Origin: Xiphydria camelus
Lineage: Eukaryota; Arthropoda; Insecta; Hymenoptera; Xiphydriidae
Direction: 5' to 3'
Assembly: GCA_963678675.1 (NCBI GenBank)
Contig: OY783199.1
Span: 937,501-1,001,500 of the forward strand
DNA length: 64,000 bases
Position numbers and translations under genes: made by a program. The notes under the pieces were generated by a model. That model saw only the letters and a list, made by a program, of their open reading frames with translations, was not told where the DNA came from and did not search any database. Positions 43,801 through 53,869 of this stretch are shown one piece after another. The number at the start of each line of letters is the position of its first letter. Position 1 is the first letter of the stretch.

Positions 43801-46800
43801 GATCAGCAGAAGGAGGCGACGCCGAAGAATCCCTGTCCCAAGTGCGACGTCGCCTTTCGCACGAGGGAGGACATGCTGAGCCACCTCACCGTCCACTTCC
43901 TCGCCCAGACGACGAAGGAGTACGCGTGCGGCGCCTGCCGCAAGCTCTATCCCCATCCGGACCTCCTGCAGCGCCACCTGCTCGACTCCCACGCCCATCA
44001 TCTCTATCGCTGCGCGCTCTGCAAGGACACGTTCGACTCCAGGGTCGCCATTCAGGTGCACTTCGCCGTCAAGCACAGCCAGGAGTGCAAGATTTACCAC
44101 TGCAACTCCTGCTCCGGATCGAACAACGAGAATTCCCCGGGTAACATACCCGGCGAGGGGCGAAACTTCTTTCGCAGCGAGGCGGAAATGGCGAACCACG
44201 TGAGGAGCGTTCACGCCCCGCCGCCGATCGAGAGCCCGGCACCCGGGAGCTCGCCGTCGTCGACCCCCGGAGTCGCTCCAGCCGCCGCCGCCGCCGCCGC
44301 CGCCGCAGCCGCCGCCGGCTGGAGGTGCGTCTTCTGCGGCCTCGGCTACTCGTCCGACTTGGAGCTGCAGCTGCACCTCGCCAGCCACTCGACCAGTCTC
44401 TATCGCTGCCCCGTCTGCCGCGAGGGCTTCGCCATCGAGTTTCTCCTGGACAGACACGTGCAGACCACGCACCAGTGCGGCAGGAGCGGCGCGCGCGAAA
44501 ACGGGAGGATCCCGACGTCGAGGACTCAGGAGGACGCGGTAAGTATTCCTCGTCGCGGCGAAATTATTTGTAATTGATAAAATGTATACTTGATTGTGTG
44601 ACGAAAGAGAAATACTTCATTCATATAGAAATAGAGCGACAGATAACGAATATTTCCTTGATCCGAAGAAATATTTCTTTCGGCCATTATCAAGTATAAT
44701 TATATCAACTGTAAATAAACCTTTCGCGTTCAGCGTGGAAATAAAGAATTATCCGCCGTAACACTGTAATCGTCTTAACGTCCCAAAAGTCTTCGGAATT
44801 TGTCTTGGCTGATGACTGTCAGAATCCAAAATGTGAAGTCGCTCGAAACTACTCGTCGAGTACAGCTACTCTCTTTCTCGTTAAAACTCCGTTGCACACG
44901 TCCGATAAAAACAAACTCCCCCCGCATCGACACGCCTCCTCCCCTCGAGCCGATCGTTCTCCCGTGTCCCCAGACGCGATCCCTGCAGAAGCGCGGTAGA
45001 TCGCCAGCCTCCAGCAACAACAACTCTCTGAACCAACGCGACAACAACAACAAGAAGCCCAACTACGGGCAGCACTGCGAGATCTGCGAGCGGGGCGAGT
45101 TCGCGAACGACGCCGAGCTCCAGGCGCACAAGAAGCTGGCCCACGCGCCGCCGAAGATCCAGGGCAAGTCGCTGGCCACCCTCAGCCTCACCTGCGCCTA
45201 CTGCGGCGAGATCTGCCGGTCGCGGAGCGAATTGGAGTCCCACACGAGGATGCAGCACGCCTCCAGCGAGCCGGGCGGCCGCCACAAGTGCAACATCTGC
45301 GACGAGGTCTGCCCCTCGGGGGTCACCCTCGCCGAGCACAAGCTGCGAAAGCACTGCAAGATCCAGCTGAGCGACACGTGCGTCGTGTGCCGCGGCGTCC
45401 TCGTCACCGAGGGCCAATTCCTCGAGCACATGCAGCGGCACAGCCTCGAGAGCGTCGATCCCCAGCAGAGGCTCGACGGCGCGTCCCTGCCGCACCTGCC
45501 GTCGCCCTGCGTCGTCTGCCGGCAGACGCTGATGAGCGACCTCGAGTGTCGCCTCCACGCGCGGCACCACCTGCGCGCGACCGACTCTCAGAGCTCCCAG
45601 AGCTCGAGCCCCGGCTCCAGCCTGAAGTCGTCGCAGAGCCTCGGCTGCTGCCTGTGCCTCCGCGAGTTCTCCACCGGCGACTTCGTCAGCCTGTCGTCGA
45701 GCCACGCGACACGGGCGGGCGGCCAGCCGCTGCGGGTCTGCAAGGTCTGCTACGTCAGGCACACCCAAGGTCTGCCCATCCTGAACTCGCCTTACGAGCA
45801 CGTACGCTCGATCGAGAGCGATCGTGGCTGGACCGCGTCGATGGATGCTGCAAACTGGCGGGGTGCCAGGGATCACGAGTGGGAGAGGGAAGGGAAGTGC
45901 AAGAGCGAGGCGAACGACGGAGCTGGCGCGCGCGAGAACGACGGTAAGGCGGGCGAGAGGTGCGGCGAGGACTACGAAGTCAAGTTCGAGCCGCCCGAGG
46001 AGTCCGAGAGACGCGGGATCGTCGAGCGGGACAAGTCCATCGGTAGCGACGCCAGTAACACCTACACGTGCATTCAGTGTCAGGTAAATTCGACGTTTCA
46101 TCTCTCGTGAAGCTTTCTTTCTTCGTTTTCCTTTCTGCCGAAACGTATGCGGATGCCGACTTGATCTATGACTTTCAAATCGACGTTAGAGCGTGAACCG
46201 GATGATCCGTAAGGTCGCATTACGCGACGGTGGAACAGGTACCGTAGAACGCGGGGTGGATAGAAACTTACGGGTCAATAGAAACCAAAAACTCGGAACG
46301 TAATTCAATAAATCCTCTAGAGAGAGCATCAATTTGAATTTGGCGGTCTTCGGTATAAACGAGATGTTCCTCATTGATAGGTTCTTAATACATGACCAGC
46401 GACATTTTGCGGTTTAGGTTGTCAATGTTGCTGTAATATGGCCGATATCCACCAGCTGGTAAAAGGCGACAAATTAAAGTAGCGCAAAACTTTATATTTT
46501 TTTTTGGTGTGAAAAAATGTCAAAAAATGAAAGATGAAGAAACACGGGGTCGATAATTTTGCCCAAATTTGTCGAATTTGCGACAAAAAGAAATTGCAAC
46601 CGAATCGAAAGACGACCACGTGACGTTAACTCTGTAGAATTGAAATGTGAAAGATGCAACGTCGCGGTTCAATCGACCAGTCTCACTTTTATCGATCCCA
46701 TTTCGTATAACGAATCCCTCGTCGCCTGTCGTGCAGATTTCATTTGCGACCGAGGCGAAGATACGGCAGCACGTGAAAAGGGAACACCTGGAGTCGTCTG

Positions 46801-47649
46801 TGAAGGGTTCCGCGGACGCGTTAAGGTGTCACTTGTGCCTCTTCGAGGCTTGCAGTCCGCTGCAACTGCAGGGCCACTTGATCGAGCACACCTTTGCTGG
46901 CTGCGCGGCACTCAGCTGCTACATCTGTCAGGCGCTCTTCACCGCCCCCATTGGTCTTCAAGTAATGACGCTTTTCTTCTTCTGTCTTCGATAAATCGTT
47001 CGCCATCCCGTCGTACTCTTTACGCTTGCCGTTACCTTGATAACGTTTGAAAGCTCATCGATAATGACACTAATAATTGTTCGCCCGTGAAGAAATCGTC
47101 GCCCACTGCAATTTTAATATCGCGCGATATTTCGATCGCTGAGTGATCTATCGATAGTTTTTTCTTACTCCCTGTCAATCAGGCCTTTCGTCACGCCCTC
47201 GCCCCCTCGATTTCTTTCAGAATCACATGCTACAGCAGCACGGCCTGGGCGCGCGCCCCTACGACTGCGGCCTCTGCACTCTGAAATTCTTCTTCCGCGC
47301 GGAACTGGATCAGCACGTCGCGACACTTCACCGCAACGAAACCGCGCGATCCGCGTCTCCCAGAGAGGACGCTCGACGCGAGCCTTCAGAAGGTAATAGA
47401 AATCCGCCGGGCGATCATTGCCCCGGTGGAAATATCGTGGTGAAGGAGGAGGAAGTGCAACTGAGTACCGAGGAGGGGGAGGAGGAGGAGGAGGAAGACG
47501 TTAACGTGGAGGAGCATGACGAGCAGCAGAGGGGGGTGCCCGATGACGCTTCCGCGACACTGCAGGAGGAAAGGGAGACTCGAGTGAGCACCGCGAAAAA
47601 AGAAGTCGAAAGCGACGAGGAAATGCAGCAGGATAAAGCGACGTCGTGA
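31871..47649 (+). CDS. Oaz: Multi-C2H2 zinc-finger transcription factor, ZNF423/ZNF521 (Oaz) homologue
   Basis: Seven coding exons join in frame with GT-AG junctions: 31871-31982, 36324-36559, 39578-39720, 42684-44538, 44974-46083, 46737-46961 and 47221-47649. They give about 1,369 residues. I count about 23 C2H2 fingers plus one degenerate C-x2-C motif. The run starting [10 protein letters not shown], then [17 protein letters not shown], then [16 protein letters not shown], is the hallmark N-terminal block of ZNF423/ZNF521, so the family call is firm. By family knowledge, these are nuclear DNA-binding factors that partner EBF/Olf and SMAD proteins. Fingers are split by introns 2, 3, 5 and 6. 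Exon 4 carries two poly-alanine runs (about 42961-43001 and 44278-44319), and the C-terminus is acidic and Glu-rich (about 47440-47520). The start is the first ATG in an open frame; earlier in-frame codons lack ATG. Alternative upstream first exons cannot be excluded. Introns 1-3 are large and full of MITEs; introns 4-6 are short. Confidence 0.92.
32042..32683. mobile_element. Element E (CAC-N-GAG ends) interrupted by family D
   Basis: Left end GCGGAGAAAAATGGAACTCG. Right end read in reverse: CACGGAGAAAAACGGGACTC. The left part is only about 45 bp before family D begins; the remainder lies after 32402. In intron 1 of the zinc-finger gene. Confidence 0.65.
32087..32400. mobile_element. MITE family D, copy 1
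   Basis: Ends CCCAGCT at the left and AGCTGGG at the right. It shares with copy 2 the blocks GCAAATTTTAGGCACGCTTA, TTAAAAAGCAATTCAGTTTC, AGGCAAAATAGTCTCACGTG and TTATAGAACTACTTTGCTAG. TT flanks it on both sides (32085-32086, 32401-32402). Confidence 0.85.
33095..33258. repeat. Foldback element in Oaz intron 1
   Basis: TTGGATCATAGATCCATAGG with ATTTCTTTGATCCTGATGAA faces GTGAAAATGAGCATTC-type and ATCAAAGAAATATGGATCTA in reverse. About 48-50 bp arms. Confidence 0.7.
33283..33601. mobile_element. MITE family A, copy 7 (reverse)
   Basis: Starts TTTTGAGAAAAATAATTAGG and ends GACCAAGTTATTTTTCTCGG. Interior AACCAAAATACTGATCAGAC, ATTCCAACCAAACGTTTAG and TTTCCAAGATTTTC. Carries an internal poly-A run. 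Confidence 0.8.
33602..34540. other. Intron 1 stretch with microsatellites
   Basis: GC-rich intronic DNA of the zinc-finger gene with a (CT)n tract at about 34319-34356 and (GTC)n at about 34150-34165. No further element recognised. Confidence 0.5.
34541..34958. mobile_element. TTAA-flanked non-autonomous DNA transposon
   Basis: TTAA at 34541-34544 and 34955-34958 bound a 410 bp sequence with perfect 14 bp inverted ends GGAGGTTCTATCGA. Further inward, ATATAAGTGGTAGGA and TCCTGACGCTTATAT form subterminal inverted repeats. TTAA duplications are made by piggyBac and Kolobok transposases. No transposase frame is present. Confidence 0.8.
34984..35245. mobile_element. MITE family B, copy 6
   Basis: Starts ACACAGAAAACAAGAATTAT and ends CTAATTCTCTTTCTCTATGT. 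GGGGTTGCGAGTAATTATTT faces the inverse AATCATTTGCAACCCC. Confidence 0.85.
35331..35500. repeat. Partial element with CAC-N-GAG end (family L)
   Basis: Starts ACACCGAGAAAACAGTCTAT. Interior ATAACTGCGTGTGTACTAGA, AAAAACGCTTTAT and TTAAAAATACAA resemble 22470-22525 (ATAATTGCGTATACTCTATT, AAAGAGCTTTATG, TTAAAAATGCAA). The right end was not found. Confidence 0.45.
36651..37247. mobile_element. MITE family B, copy 7, interrupted by family D
   Basis: Left part 36651-36691 (AGAATTGGTTGGATCTGCTA then ATAGTTACTT) and right part from 37036 (TTGCGGGGTCGCGAGTAATG to CTAATTCTTTTTCTCTGC) rejoin at TTACTTGCGGGGTCG, the normal family B sequence. In intron 2 of the zinc-finger gene. Confidence 0.8.
36692..37035. 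mobile_element. MITE family D, copy 2, inserted in family B
   Basis: Left end CCCACAGCT, right end GCTAGCTGGG, with the same internal blocks as copy 1 plus about 30 extra bases (CTCATAAATGCTCTACAAAT). TT at 36690-36691 and 37036-37037 forms a target duplication. Confidence 0.85.
37251..37437. mobile_element. MITE family B, left-truncated copy 8
   Basis: CATATTAATTTGACACTTCT, GCAATCGCATGCTATTTTAC, ACTTGCGACCCCGCAAGTAA and GAATTCTTCTTCTCTGTGTG are the right two thirds of family B. It directly follows copy 7. Confidence 0.8.
37541..37725. repeat. Palindromic family N, copy 2
   Basis: TTTCGCACAGGAAGAATTTC, AAGAATATATTATATTCTTC and right end ACCAGCAATTATTTCTCTCG with GGTGTG. Reverse-oriented relative of 1712-1880. 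Reading its right end in reverse gives CACACCGAGAGAAATAATTG. Confidence 0.65.
38343..38490. repeat. Palindromic family F, copy 4
   Basis: GTCGCGATTATCTCGTCAAC, GCGCTTTTTTGAAGATCTCG, TCGATCTACAAAAAAGGTCG and GCGAGATAATCGCCGTC form a strong palindrome of about 145 bp. Confidence 0.75.
38491..39175. other. Intron 2 stretch
   Basis: GC-rich intronic sequence with a (CG)n run at about 38703-38720. No element recognised. Confidence 0.5.
39176..39365. mobile_element. MITE family M, copy 2
   Basis: CCCGAGAACACAGTTTATTC and ATACGAATCTGG face TTTGTATTCGAATGAACTTG in inverse orientation. AACATTTATTCGCGATGAAT matches copy 1 near position 100. Confidence 0.65.
39895..40510. other. Intron 3 stretch
   Basis: GC-rich with a (CG)n run at about 40028-40047. 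A tRNA-like hairpin near 40180-40286 was considered and rejected. Confidence 0.5.
40511..40757. mobile_element. MITE family K, copy 3
   Basis: Starts CACTGCGAAAATTGAATGG and ends AAATGCTTTTACAGTC. CTTCCAATGTGCGATTATAA faces TTCATAATCGCGCACATTGG-type sequence. Confidence 0.75.
40757..40933. mobile_element. MITE family J, copy 2
   Basis: CAACGACTACTATGCCAGAA faces TTATTTTGGCATAGCAATCG, and GACAGCTTCGATAATATTAT corresponds to copy 1 at 23958. Abuts family K copy 3 without a gap. Confidence 0.7.
40935..42683. other. Rest of intron 3
   Basis: Intronic DNA with a (CG)n run at about 41436-41452 and (GTC)n at about 41599-41616. A family M-like end (AAGTTCGTATTCGAATAAAT) appears near 42567. The acceptor TTCCACAG precedes exon 4. 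Confidence 0.5.
44555..44740. repeat. Foldback element in Oaz intron 4
   Basis: TTATTTGTAATTGATAAAAT with GTATACTTGATTG faces ATCAAGTATAATTATATCAA and GTAAATAAACC. The TTATTTGTAATTGATAAA end resembles the ends at 6540 and 26232. Confidence 0.6.
46084..46736. other. Oaz intron 5
   Basis: 653 bp between CAGTGTCAG/GTAAAT and GTGCAG/ATTTCA. No element recognised. Confidence 0.7.
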
Positions 47650-48919
47650 TTCTTCGTGGTGCGGTAGTTGTAGCGCGAACTTCCGTCGGTGAAGATCGGA
47701 GATGCTGCCGAGGAAAGATCGGCTGTAAGTGAAGTCTCGGGACTGTTAACCATGCGATCTCGAACTGTGACTCGCCAAGGACGCTGTCGTACTCGTACAG
47801 ATATCGATTCGCGTCTACATCGATTCGTTGGTGCATTGTACATAGGAATTGTTCTCTCGTTCAGTGACTTCTTCGGCCGGGCAGTCAGAGACTCTTAAGG
47901 CTAAGGCATCGCAAGTGCGAGGCGGTCTCTCCTTCTCGCGGGCTTTGTAGATACGGGAGGACTCTTTGGAATGCATTTTCACGCGTCCAACTTTGCGTAG
48001 AACACACCGATGACCTGAGGTATGTTACAGGTGTATCGTATCATTATCACACTGTTGTACGTTATGTAACTTTATCGATAAGAATCTGTTAGACGAGGAT
48101 TCGTGGGCGAAACTCGGTGGAAATTAATCGCTTCGCTCGCCAATGACGCTGCAAGTTCTCGGCGTTGATATTATTAATTGTTACGGTAGCTATTTTAACC
48201 AAAGTACTCGTTCTTTTCTTCTCGTTTGTCTCGGAGCGATGTTTCATCGCACTCAAGCCGATCGTATACGTTTCGATACGATGATTAATTTGCCCTGCAA
48301 GCTTACACTGTCCATACTACATACATAACGCTACATATTACACGGGAACACTTTATTTCGCATTCTCATTTAGGTATCGCGCATCGTTGAACGCCTGCGA
48401 ATTACACGAATTCGCGCTTTCGTAGTTACGCGTGTTTGAAACAGAAACAGTCCATACCCGCGCAGAGGTTAAACAATTTTTTAACGCATTCCGGCAATTT
48501 GAAAGAAAAGGGGAAACGCGCGACCTGTCCATTAAAATATGAAAATCGGTAAAACCATTCTATACGAAATAAATTATTGTTCTATAATCTTCCGTCTCCT
48601 CCTGCACGACACTCCAGACATCCTACACAACCGAAGCAACGCTGCGGGGAGTTCTCCATAAAACTAATCTGGCATTAGAGTAACGATCGTTATTTAGTGC
48701 CAGTATTACGAGGATTAGCTTCAAGCGTTTTGGTCAGTTTCCTATAATGAGACTGTTCATCTATTTTAGCGCTTGGTCAGTAGCTAGATGGATCGATATG
48801 GCTACGAGAGGACATTGGCTGGAAACTTGCAAAGGAATTTAGAAGGAAAGAATGAAGGTAATCCTTTACGAGTATTTATTATAATACTGCACATCATGCT
48901 ACTCCGATCAGCTTCAACC
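47650..48919. other. Oaz 3' UTR and intergenic sequence
   Basis: No further gene seen. The AATAAA at 48568 may end the transcript. Confidence 0.5.
48568..48573 (+). terminator. Candidate poly(A) signal AATAAA for the Oaz gene
   Basis: A canonical AATAAA lies about 920 bp after the Oaz stop codon, in AT-rich sequence, and is the first clear one I noticed downstream. A GU-rich element is not obvious. Assignment to this gene is inferred from position. Confidence 0.35.
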
Positions 48920-49065
48920 ACTATTACCTCAAAACTCGTGGACTATTGGCCTCTGTCTCGGTATAATCATTTTTTGTAGAGCAAAATGTGATCTTCAAAA
49001 AGTTTTCTATGAAATTCAACTGAAACTTTATAGATAACGAGATAATAGCGATCGAAGCAGATCGC
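48920..49065. repeat. Palindromic family F, copy 5 (eroded)
   Basis: ATCATTTTTTGTAGAGCAAA, GATCTTCAAAAAGTTTTCTA and GATAACGAGATAATAGCGAT retain the family core, closest to the copy at 6902-7196. Confidence 0.6.
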
Positions 49066-50072
49066 AATGATACCATCACTCAACTCTGCATACGTAGGTT
49101 TCGTCATATTTTCAGCGATTTATTTATGAATTTTCCTTACTATAAGTAGCAACAACGATACCAAACATTCATTGACTATAAGAGCGTATAGGTATATTTA
49201 ATGACTATCGAAATTGCTACCCCTAGAAATGATATAAAAGAGAATAAGAAGAGCAATTATAAATCCTCTTTGAGAGTAAATTCCTAAACAAATTTATAAT
49301 TCATACCTAGTTCAATATAAAATTGTTATTCAATTAGGTGTCAATTATAAATTAGTTCAGAAATTTCTGTACGGTCGGAATTGGCTTCTCTATTAACTCT
49401 TTTCGTTGCCCCTGGCATATGAGCAACCGTAATCTCACGCCGCGGACGCGCAAAGCGGGTCAATATAATTCAGGCGCACAAAGCTTCACAGTGGCGCTAC
49501 GTGACGCAACACGGTTGAACTAGAGAATCCCTATACGTGCATGGGTATACATGTGGTGACTCGTACGGTGGTCGCACGCGTTTTGACAACTGTCATTCAA
49601 ACGGTGTTTTCTTCGCGCAAAGTACGTTTTCTCGTGCCAATTACGCAGATCCCCGGTATTTTTGGATTATCCAGCAACATCGGCGATTAATTTCCCACCA
49701 GCCAAAGCAGGTGCATAAAAATGACACGCGATATCGTCCCCTACTGAAGACTGGAAAGAAATACTTTGGCATTCTCGTATCCAAGCCGTAAATATTGCTA
49801 ATTTATTGCTAATTATACAGTAACTGACTTATTTTTGCCAATTTATACGTCTCCGTATCGTCAAGAATACAAATCACTGTTGAGGGGGTATAATTCATTT
49901 TAATACAGCTTTTTTTCTTGGTTATGTTCTCTGACTCGTTCGATCGACAGCTTCATCTTCTAAGAGACGCCGAATATTCTATTTATTTCACTACAGCAGT
50001 AAATTTTATTCGCGCTTTCGTATTCAAACGTTTCATTCGTAAATCCGCGATCGTGCCGCGTACTTTCAGAAA
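49066..50072. other. Intergenic sequence upstream of LAMTOR4
   Basis: AT-rich, no gene or clear repeat. An 84-codon frame at 49537-49791 has no recognisable motif and may be chance or part of a 5' UTR. Confidence 0.45.
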
Positions 50073-50449
50073 ATGCTGATGGAACGCATACCGGATCAGA
50101 TCGGGTACTTGGTCTTGACGGAAGACGGGGCGGTGTTAACGGTAATAAAGAGAGATTAGAGATTTTTTCGTTGGGCGGCGCAGCAACGAATGGTTCGTTA
50201 TCATTGCAGTCCGGGGGTGAGCTGGAAAATGACGAGAGAATCGCCAATGTTATCATGGGCTTGATTACATTGACGGACAAAATAGATCCGAAAGCTTTTG
50301 TACCCGACGAAGCTTTCAATAAGATATCCATTTTCTTCGGGGATCACTGCTACATGATATGCCTTTCGAATAAAAAGATACACGTGGTGAAAAAAGGACC
50401 GGCGATATCGACGACACAGACCTCCGACCAGGCAACCGTCAATGTTTAA
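50073..50449 (+). CDS. LAMTOR4: Ragulator complex protein LAMTOR4
   Basis: Two exons, 50073-50141 and 50210-50449, are joined by a 68 bp phase-0 GT-AG intron and give about 102 residues. The N-terminus MLMERIPDQIGYLVLTEDGA and the following GGELENDE closely match the LAMTOR4 (p10/C7orf59) family, whose human member is 99 residues; the FFGDHCYMICLSNKKIHVVKK region is the C-terminal roadblock-like strand-helix part. By family knowledge LAMTOR4 is a roadblock-fold subunit of Ragulator, which anchors Rag GTPases to the lysosome for amino-acid-dependent mTORC1 activation. The sequence TTTCAG lies just before AAA-ATG, so the ATG could start a second exon with a short upstream exon or 5' UTR; no clear upstream coding exon was found. 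The gene converges on the minus-strand gene that follows. Confidence 0.9.
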
Positions 50450-51806
50450 CCGTGAATCCTGAAAAATGAAGTACTTTAATCGTGTTATGGATCCTAAGAT
50501 CCTTCTCATTGTATATGATATATATTTGTAAGAGATACTGTTGTTCGGTTTAATAGTTACGTTAGAAGATAGTGCCAATGTAGGACGAGTTTATATTATG
50601 TTTGGGGTGTAATCGGGGTAAAACGATACACAGGTATCGTGAATATTTAGTCCAATACCACATCACTCCTTACCATACGTTATCGCTAATGCTCGTACCT
50701 CTAAACTTTCTAGAAAATGGAAAAGAAAAAAAAAGAATATCCAATTCATTATTATATTAGATGTATTTATTTCGTAGTACTTTTTTTTTACACTTTTTAC
50801 ATTCTACTTGCATGGAATACTCGAATTTAGTAGGTGGATTTAGATTTCTTTTTTTCTTGGCCATTCAATCATACATTATTTTGCAGTCGGTTAACTTATC
50901 CTTAAAATATCGACGCACAACTCTTAAAATTTTCACACAGCAATCACATTAACAATGGACTATGTGCCCCGTTATATCATTTTTACATTCTTTTAACAAT
51001 TTCTTTTACGGGTATTCGTGCATCCCTCCCACACTGTTTCTCGCACTATTAAACTGTGTAACATTGCAGATAACTCGACCGACTCTAATTGCATAAACAC
51101 GCAAACTATAATAATACTTTCTCCTCCCAAATCTATGTTCGCATATCGAAAAACGTCTCGTGATCCGTTAAACGGCTACTCAATCGAAATTACGTAAAAC
51201 TTCCGTTAATTGTTTCGAGTAATCGAAACAAATGTTAAAGTATTGAGATACTAATCTGTAGCACGATAAACAAGGATTTAAACGATATTCCTAAGAGACA
51301 AACAAGAATCCAGCTCTTCCGGTAAGATTCTCAAACGACAGCGCGCTAATAGAATGTTCACCTCTCTCGTTATTTTCACTAAAGCATCTAATATAAATCA
51401 CGCGTGCACCTTGCATTCTCTTTTTGCCTTTGACTGGATAGTCGGTTCTTTTAAAATTTCCAAGTATTTTTTGGTATCCCCTTCGAGGGGAAGTCTATGG
51501 GCAGTCACTCTCGCGCGTGGATGTCTAATTTTAAACTGCTAAATTAGCTATCGATTCTCGAGCCATTATAAAATTTATTATTTCTCTCATAACGGCTTAA
51601 TAATTATCAGCCAACCCGATACATAAATATATACCAGCATCTTTGCGTTCGTGGGCTGTGATTTAAGTAGCAGTAGGAGGACGTCTTGCACTGGGAACGT
51701 GGTTAGAATACACAAAATCTGGTAATGTCTGACGATCCAGATCTTTTGTTTCAGAATACACCCGCGAACACATTTATAAATTCGAATGTCACGCGAGAAC
51801 ACCCGA
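50450..51806. other. Convergent intergenic region between LAMTOR4 and tamo-like genes
   Basis: Should contain both 3' UTRs. AT-rich, with a minus-strand AATAAA at 51574-51579. No gene seen. Confidence 0.5.
51574..51579 (-). terminator. Candidate poly(A) signal AATAAA for the tamo-like gene
   Basis: Read on the minus strand this is AATAAA, about 230 bp past the stop codon at 51807, a normal distance for a short insect 3' UTR. Confidence 0.45.
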
Positions 51807-53869
51807 CTATATGTAAGTAGGGGAATCTTCCAAGCAAGTATCGCACGCGGCGCAACTCGTAACGCTCTTCTCATTCACCAGGGTACACTTCGGGCATTCC
51901 TTGCCGCCGCTGGCCAACGGCTTGTCCTCGTTTCCCTTGTGTCGCGATTTCCAGCACATCTCGCAAATATCGATCTTCGTCGTGTTGCGGAAAGTGCAAG
52001 TGGCGCAGTTCCATCGGTTCTGATTTTCGTCGGGACGCTCGGTCTTTTGCGAGAGTTCAAAGTTCTTAAACGCGTCCGTGAGCTTCGCGATCTGTTCGTT
52101 CGAGTGATAGCCGCGTTGTTTCGGGGGCATTTGAGAGGTGCTCTTTTTATTTCTACCGTCGAAATCGTCGATGCGCGGCGTGTTCAGATCGAGCAAGTCG
52201 TAGGAGTTGCTCTCTCTGGACATGGGGAAAGACGGCTCTTGTTGTTCGGTATTGTGACCGTTGATCGGCGTCGTGTCGCAATAGCCCGATTGGCCTCCTT
52301 TCCTCTTATTTTCGAAATGATGCTGTCGAACCTGTCGATTCTCATGTTCCTTCGAATGAGATTTAACTCTGCCGCGAGGCGCGCGCGTGCTCAGCTCCTT
52401 GTGCAGGACGTCCTCGCGATCCCCCAAGTCCTTCGAGTAGCCCAGACTCTCTAGATCCCGGTACACGAACTCCCAACTTTCGTAGGGGTTGGCCTCGGTG
52501 CCCGAGAGCGGCGCTTTGGGACTCTTCTTCTCCACTTTGCTGTACTCGCAACGACCGCGCTCCCTCGTCGGGGCTTGATAAAAATCCGTCACGTCGCGAT
52601 CCGTGATCCTCTGCGGCGCCCGACGATTGTGCGGCTTCTCGTAGGTCGCGTCCGTCGACGGGGGGTCTATCTCGATCAGCTGACTAGTCGGTACTCTCGC
52701 CGCATAGGCCGGCATCGTCGCGTAATATCGCGTAACGGGAATGTCGGCGAAGTAATTGTAATCCGGGGCGGGATAATCGTAGTTGTCGACGCACCGATTG
52801 CCCGACGACGAGTGATCCACCGGTTGGAAGTATCCGCAGTTGATTGCCTGCGAATTGGGCTCCTCCAGATAACGATACTCCTGTTGGCAGGGGGACAGCG
52901 ACGGCGCGATGTAATTGTTGGACGCGGCGCGATAAGGAATGGTCCGAGTGGTCGTCCTGTCCGCGACGCCGGACAGGACGAGGGGCTGGCAATAATCTCT
53001 GTAGTTGATGTGCTTGGAGCGCAATTGCTGCTGCACCTTCTCGAGGATCTGGTATTTGAGAGCGCGAATCGCCTGCTCCGGCGTGCCGGCGTGGTGCTCG
53101 CGAAACTCCAGCACCTCCAGCCAGGAAATCGCGAGACACTGAGACACGCTCTCCCAGATTTGTATCAATATTTGACATTCCACGAAAGCGACTATCGCGT
53201 CCCTGCTGATGTTGGATACTTTGTCAGGGTCTATGGGGCCTTCCAACGTCAACACCCCCAGTCCTGTGTGCTTGTAACCCATCAGCTCGAACAGCAACTC
53301 CGCGCCTATCAGATTCGCCTCGACCTCGTGCTTGTAATATCCGCTGTAAGTCTGAAATCAAATTAGAGTTTCGTTTCGGTTATTCGTAAAGTGGACGCGT
53401 TGGAGGTCATCTTGTTTCCTCGGGGGTGGTACAAAGTTGTATTTCAGGGAGAAACGAACCCTCATCGTTCTGTATTCCCTCCTCCATGGCTGGGCTAGAA
53501 GATTAGCCGCGTACAGGGAGATAGCTCTCCATGCTATACACGCTCTGTACCCGCTGAAGCCCTCCACCGTAGCCGCTGATCTGTGCAGTATATCCGCGGT
53601 CTCTTGAAACACGTATTTGCCCTCATTGGGAACCAAGCAGAGGTACTCCTTTATGAAACCTGAAAGCAATTGGAACATTGGGAAATAATGTGCGGTATCT
53701 GCAGACGTTTTTCAAAAGTCTGTATACCGCGCATACCTTCCAATTTCTGGCGTTGTTGCAGTTTCAAGGGACTGTCATCCATCTGCAAGTAGGCCAGATG
53801 ACTCTGTTCCAGCTTCATGCTCAGTTCGTGAAGTCTATCCCTACAATTGTCCACCGGGTCATTAGCCAT
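51807..53869 (-). CDS. tamo: Tamozhennic/SPATA2-like protein with PUB-type domain and two RanBP2-type zinc fingers
   Basis: Three coding exons on the minus strand, 53869-53737, 53659-53460 and 53351-51807, join in phase (133 + 200 + 1,545 nt) and encode about 625 residues from ATG at 53869. Roughly residues 40-190 (GFSGYRACIAWRAISLYA, then YYKHEVEANLIGAELLFELM) resemble the PUB domain of SPATA2 and Drosophila tamozhennic. A long, low-complexity, Tyr/Asn/Arg-rich middle follows. At the C-terminus, about residues 558-581 form a classic RanBP2/NZF finger (W-x-C-x2-C-x10-C-x2-C); a second C-x2-C-x10-C-x2-C finger at about 595-617 lacks the Trp. By family knowledge SPATA2 bridges CYLD to the LUBAC ubiquitin ligase, and fly tamo affects nuclear import of Dorsal. 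The exact orthology is inferred from architecture and remembered motifs. The donor after exon 2 (GTTCGT) is weak, but both sides keep frame. Confidence 0.78.

Noticed and set aside
43474..44472. 332-codon minus-strand frame within Oaz exon 4
   Set aside because: Antisense of zinc-finger coding sequence, which shows clear C2H2 spacing on the plus strand.
49537..49791. 84-codon frame upstream of LAMTOR4
   Set aside because: Starts with ATG but shows no motif, membrane segment or splice link to a neighbour; kept only as a note.
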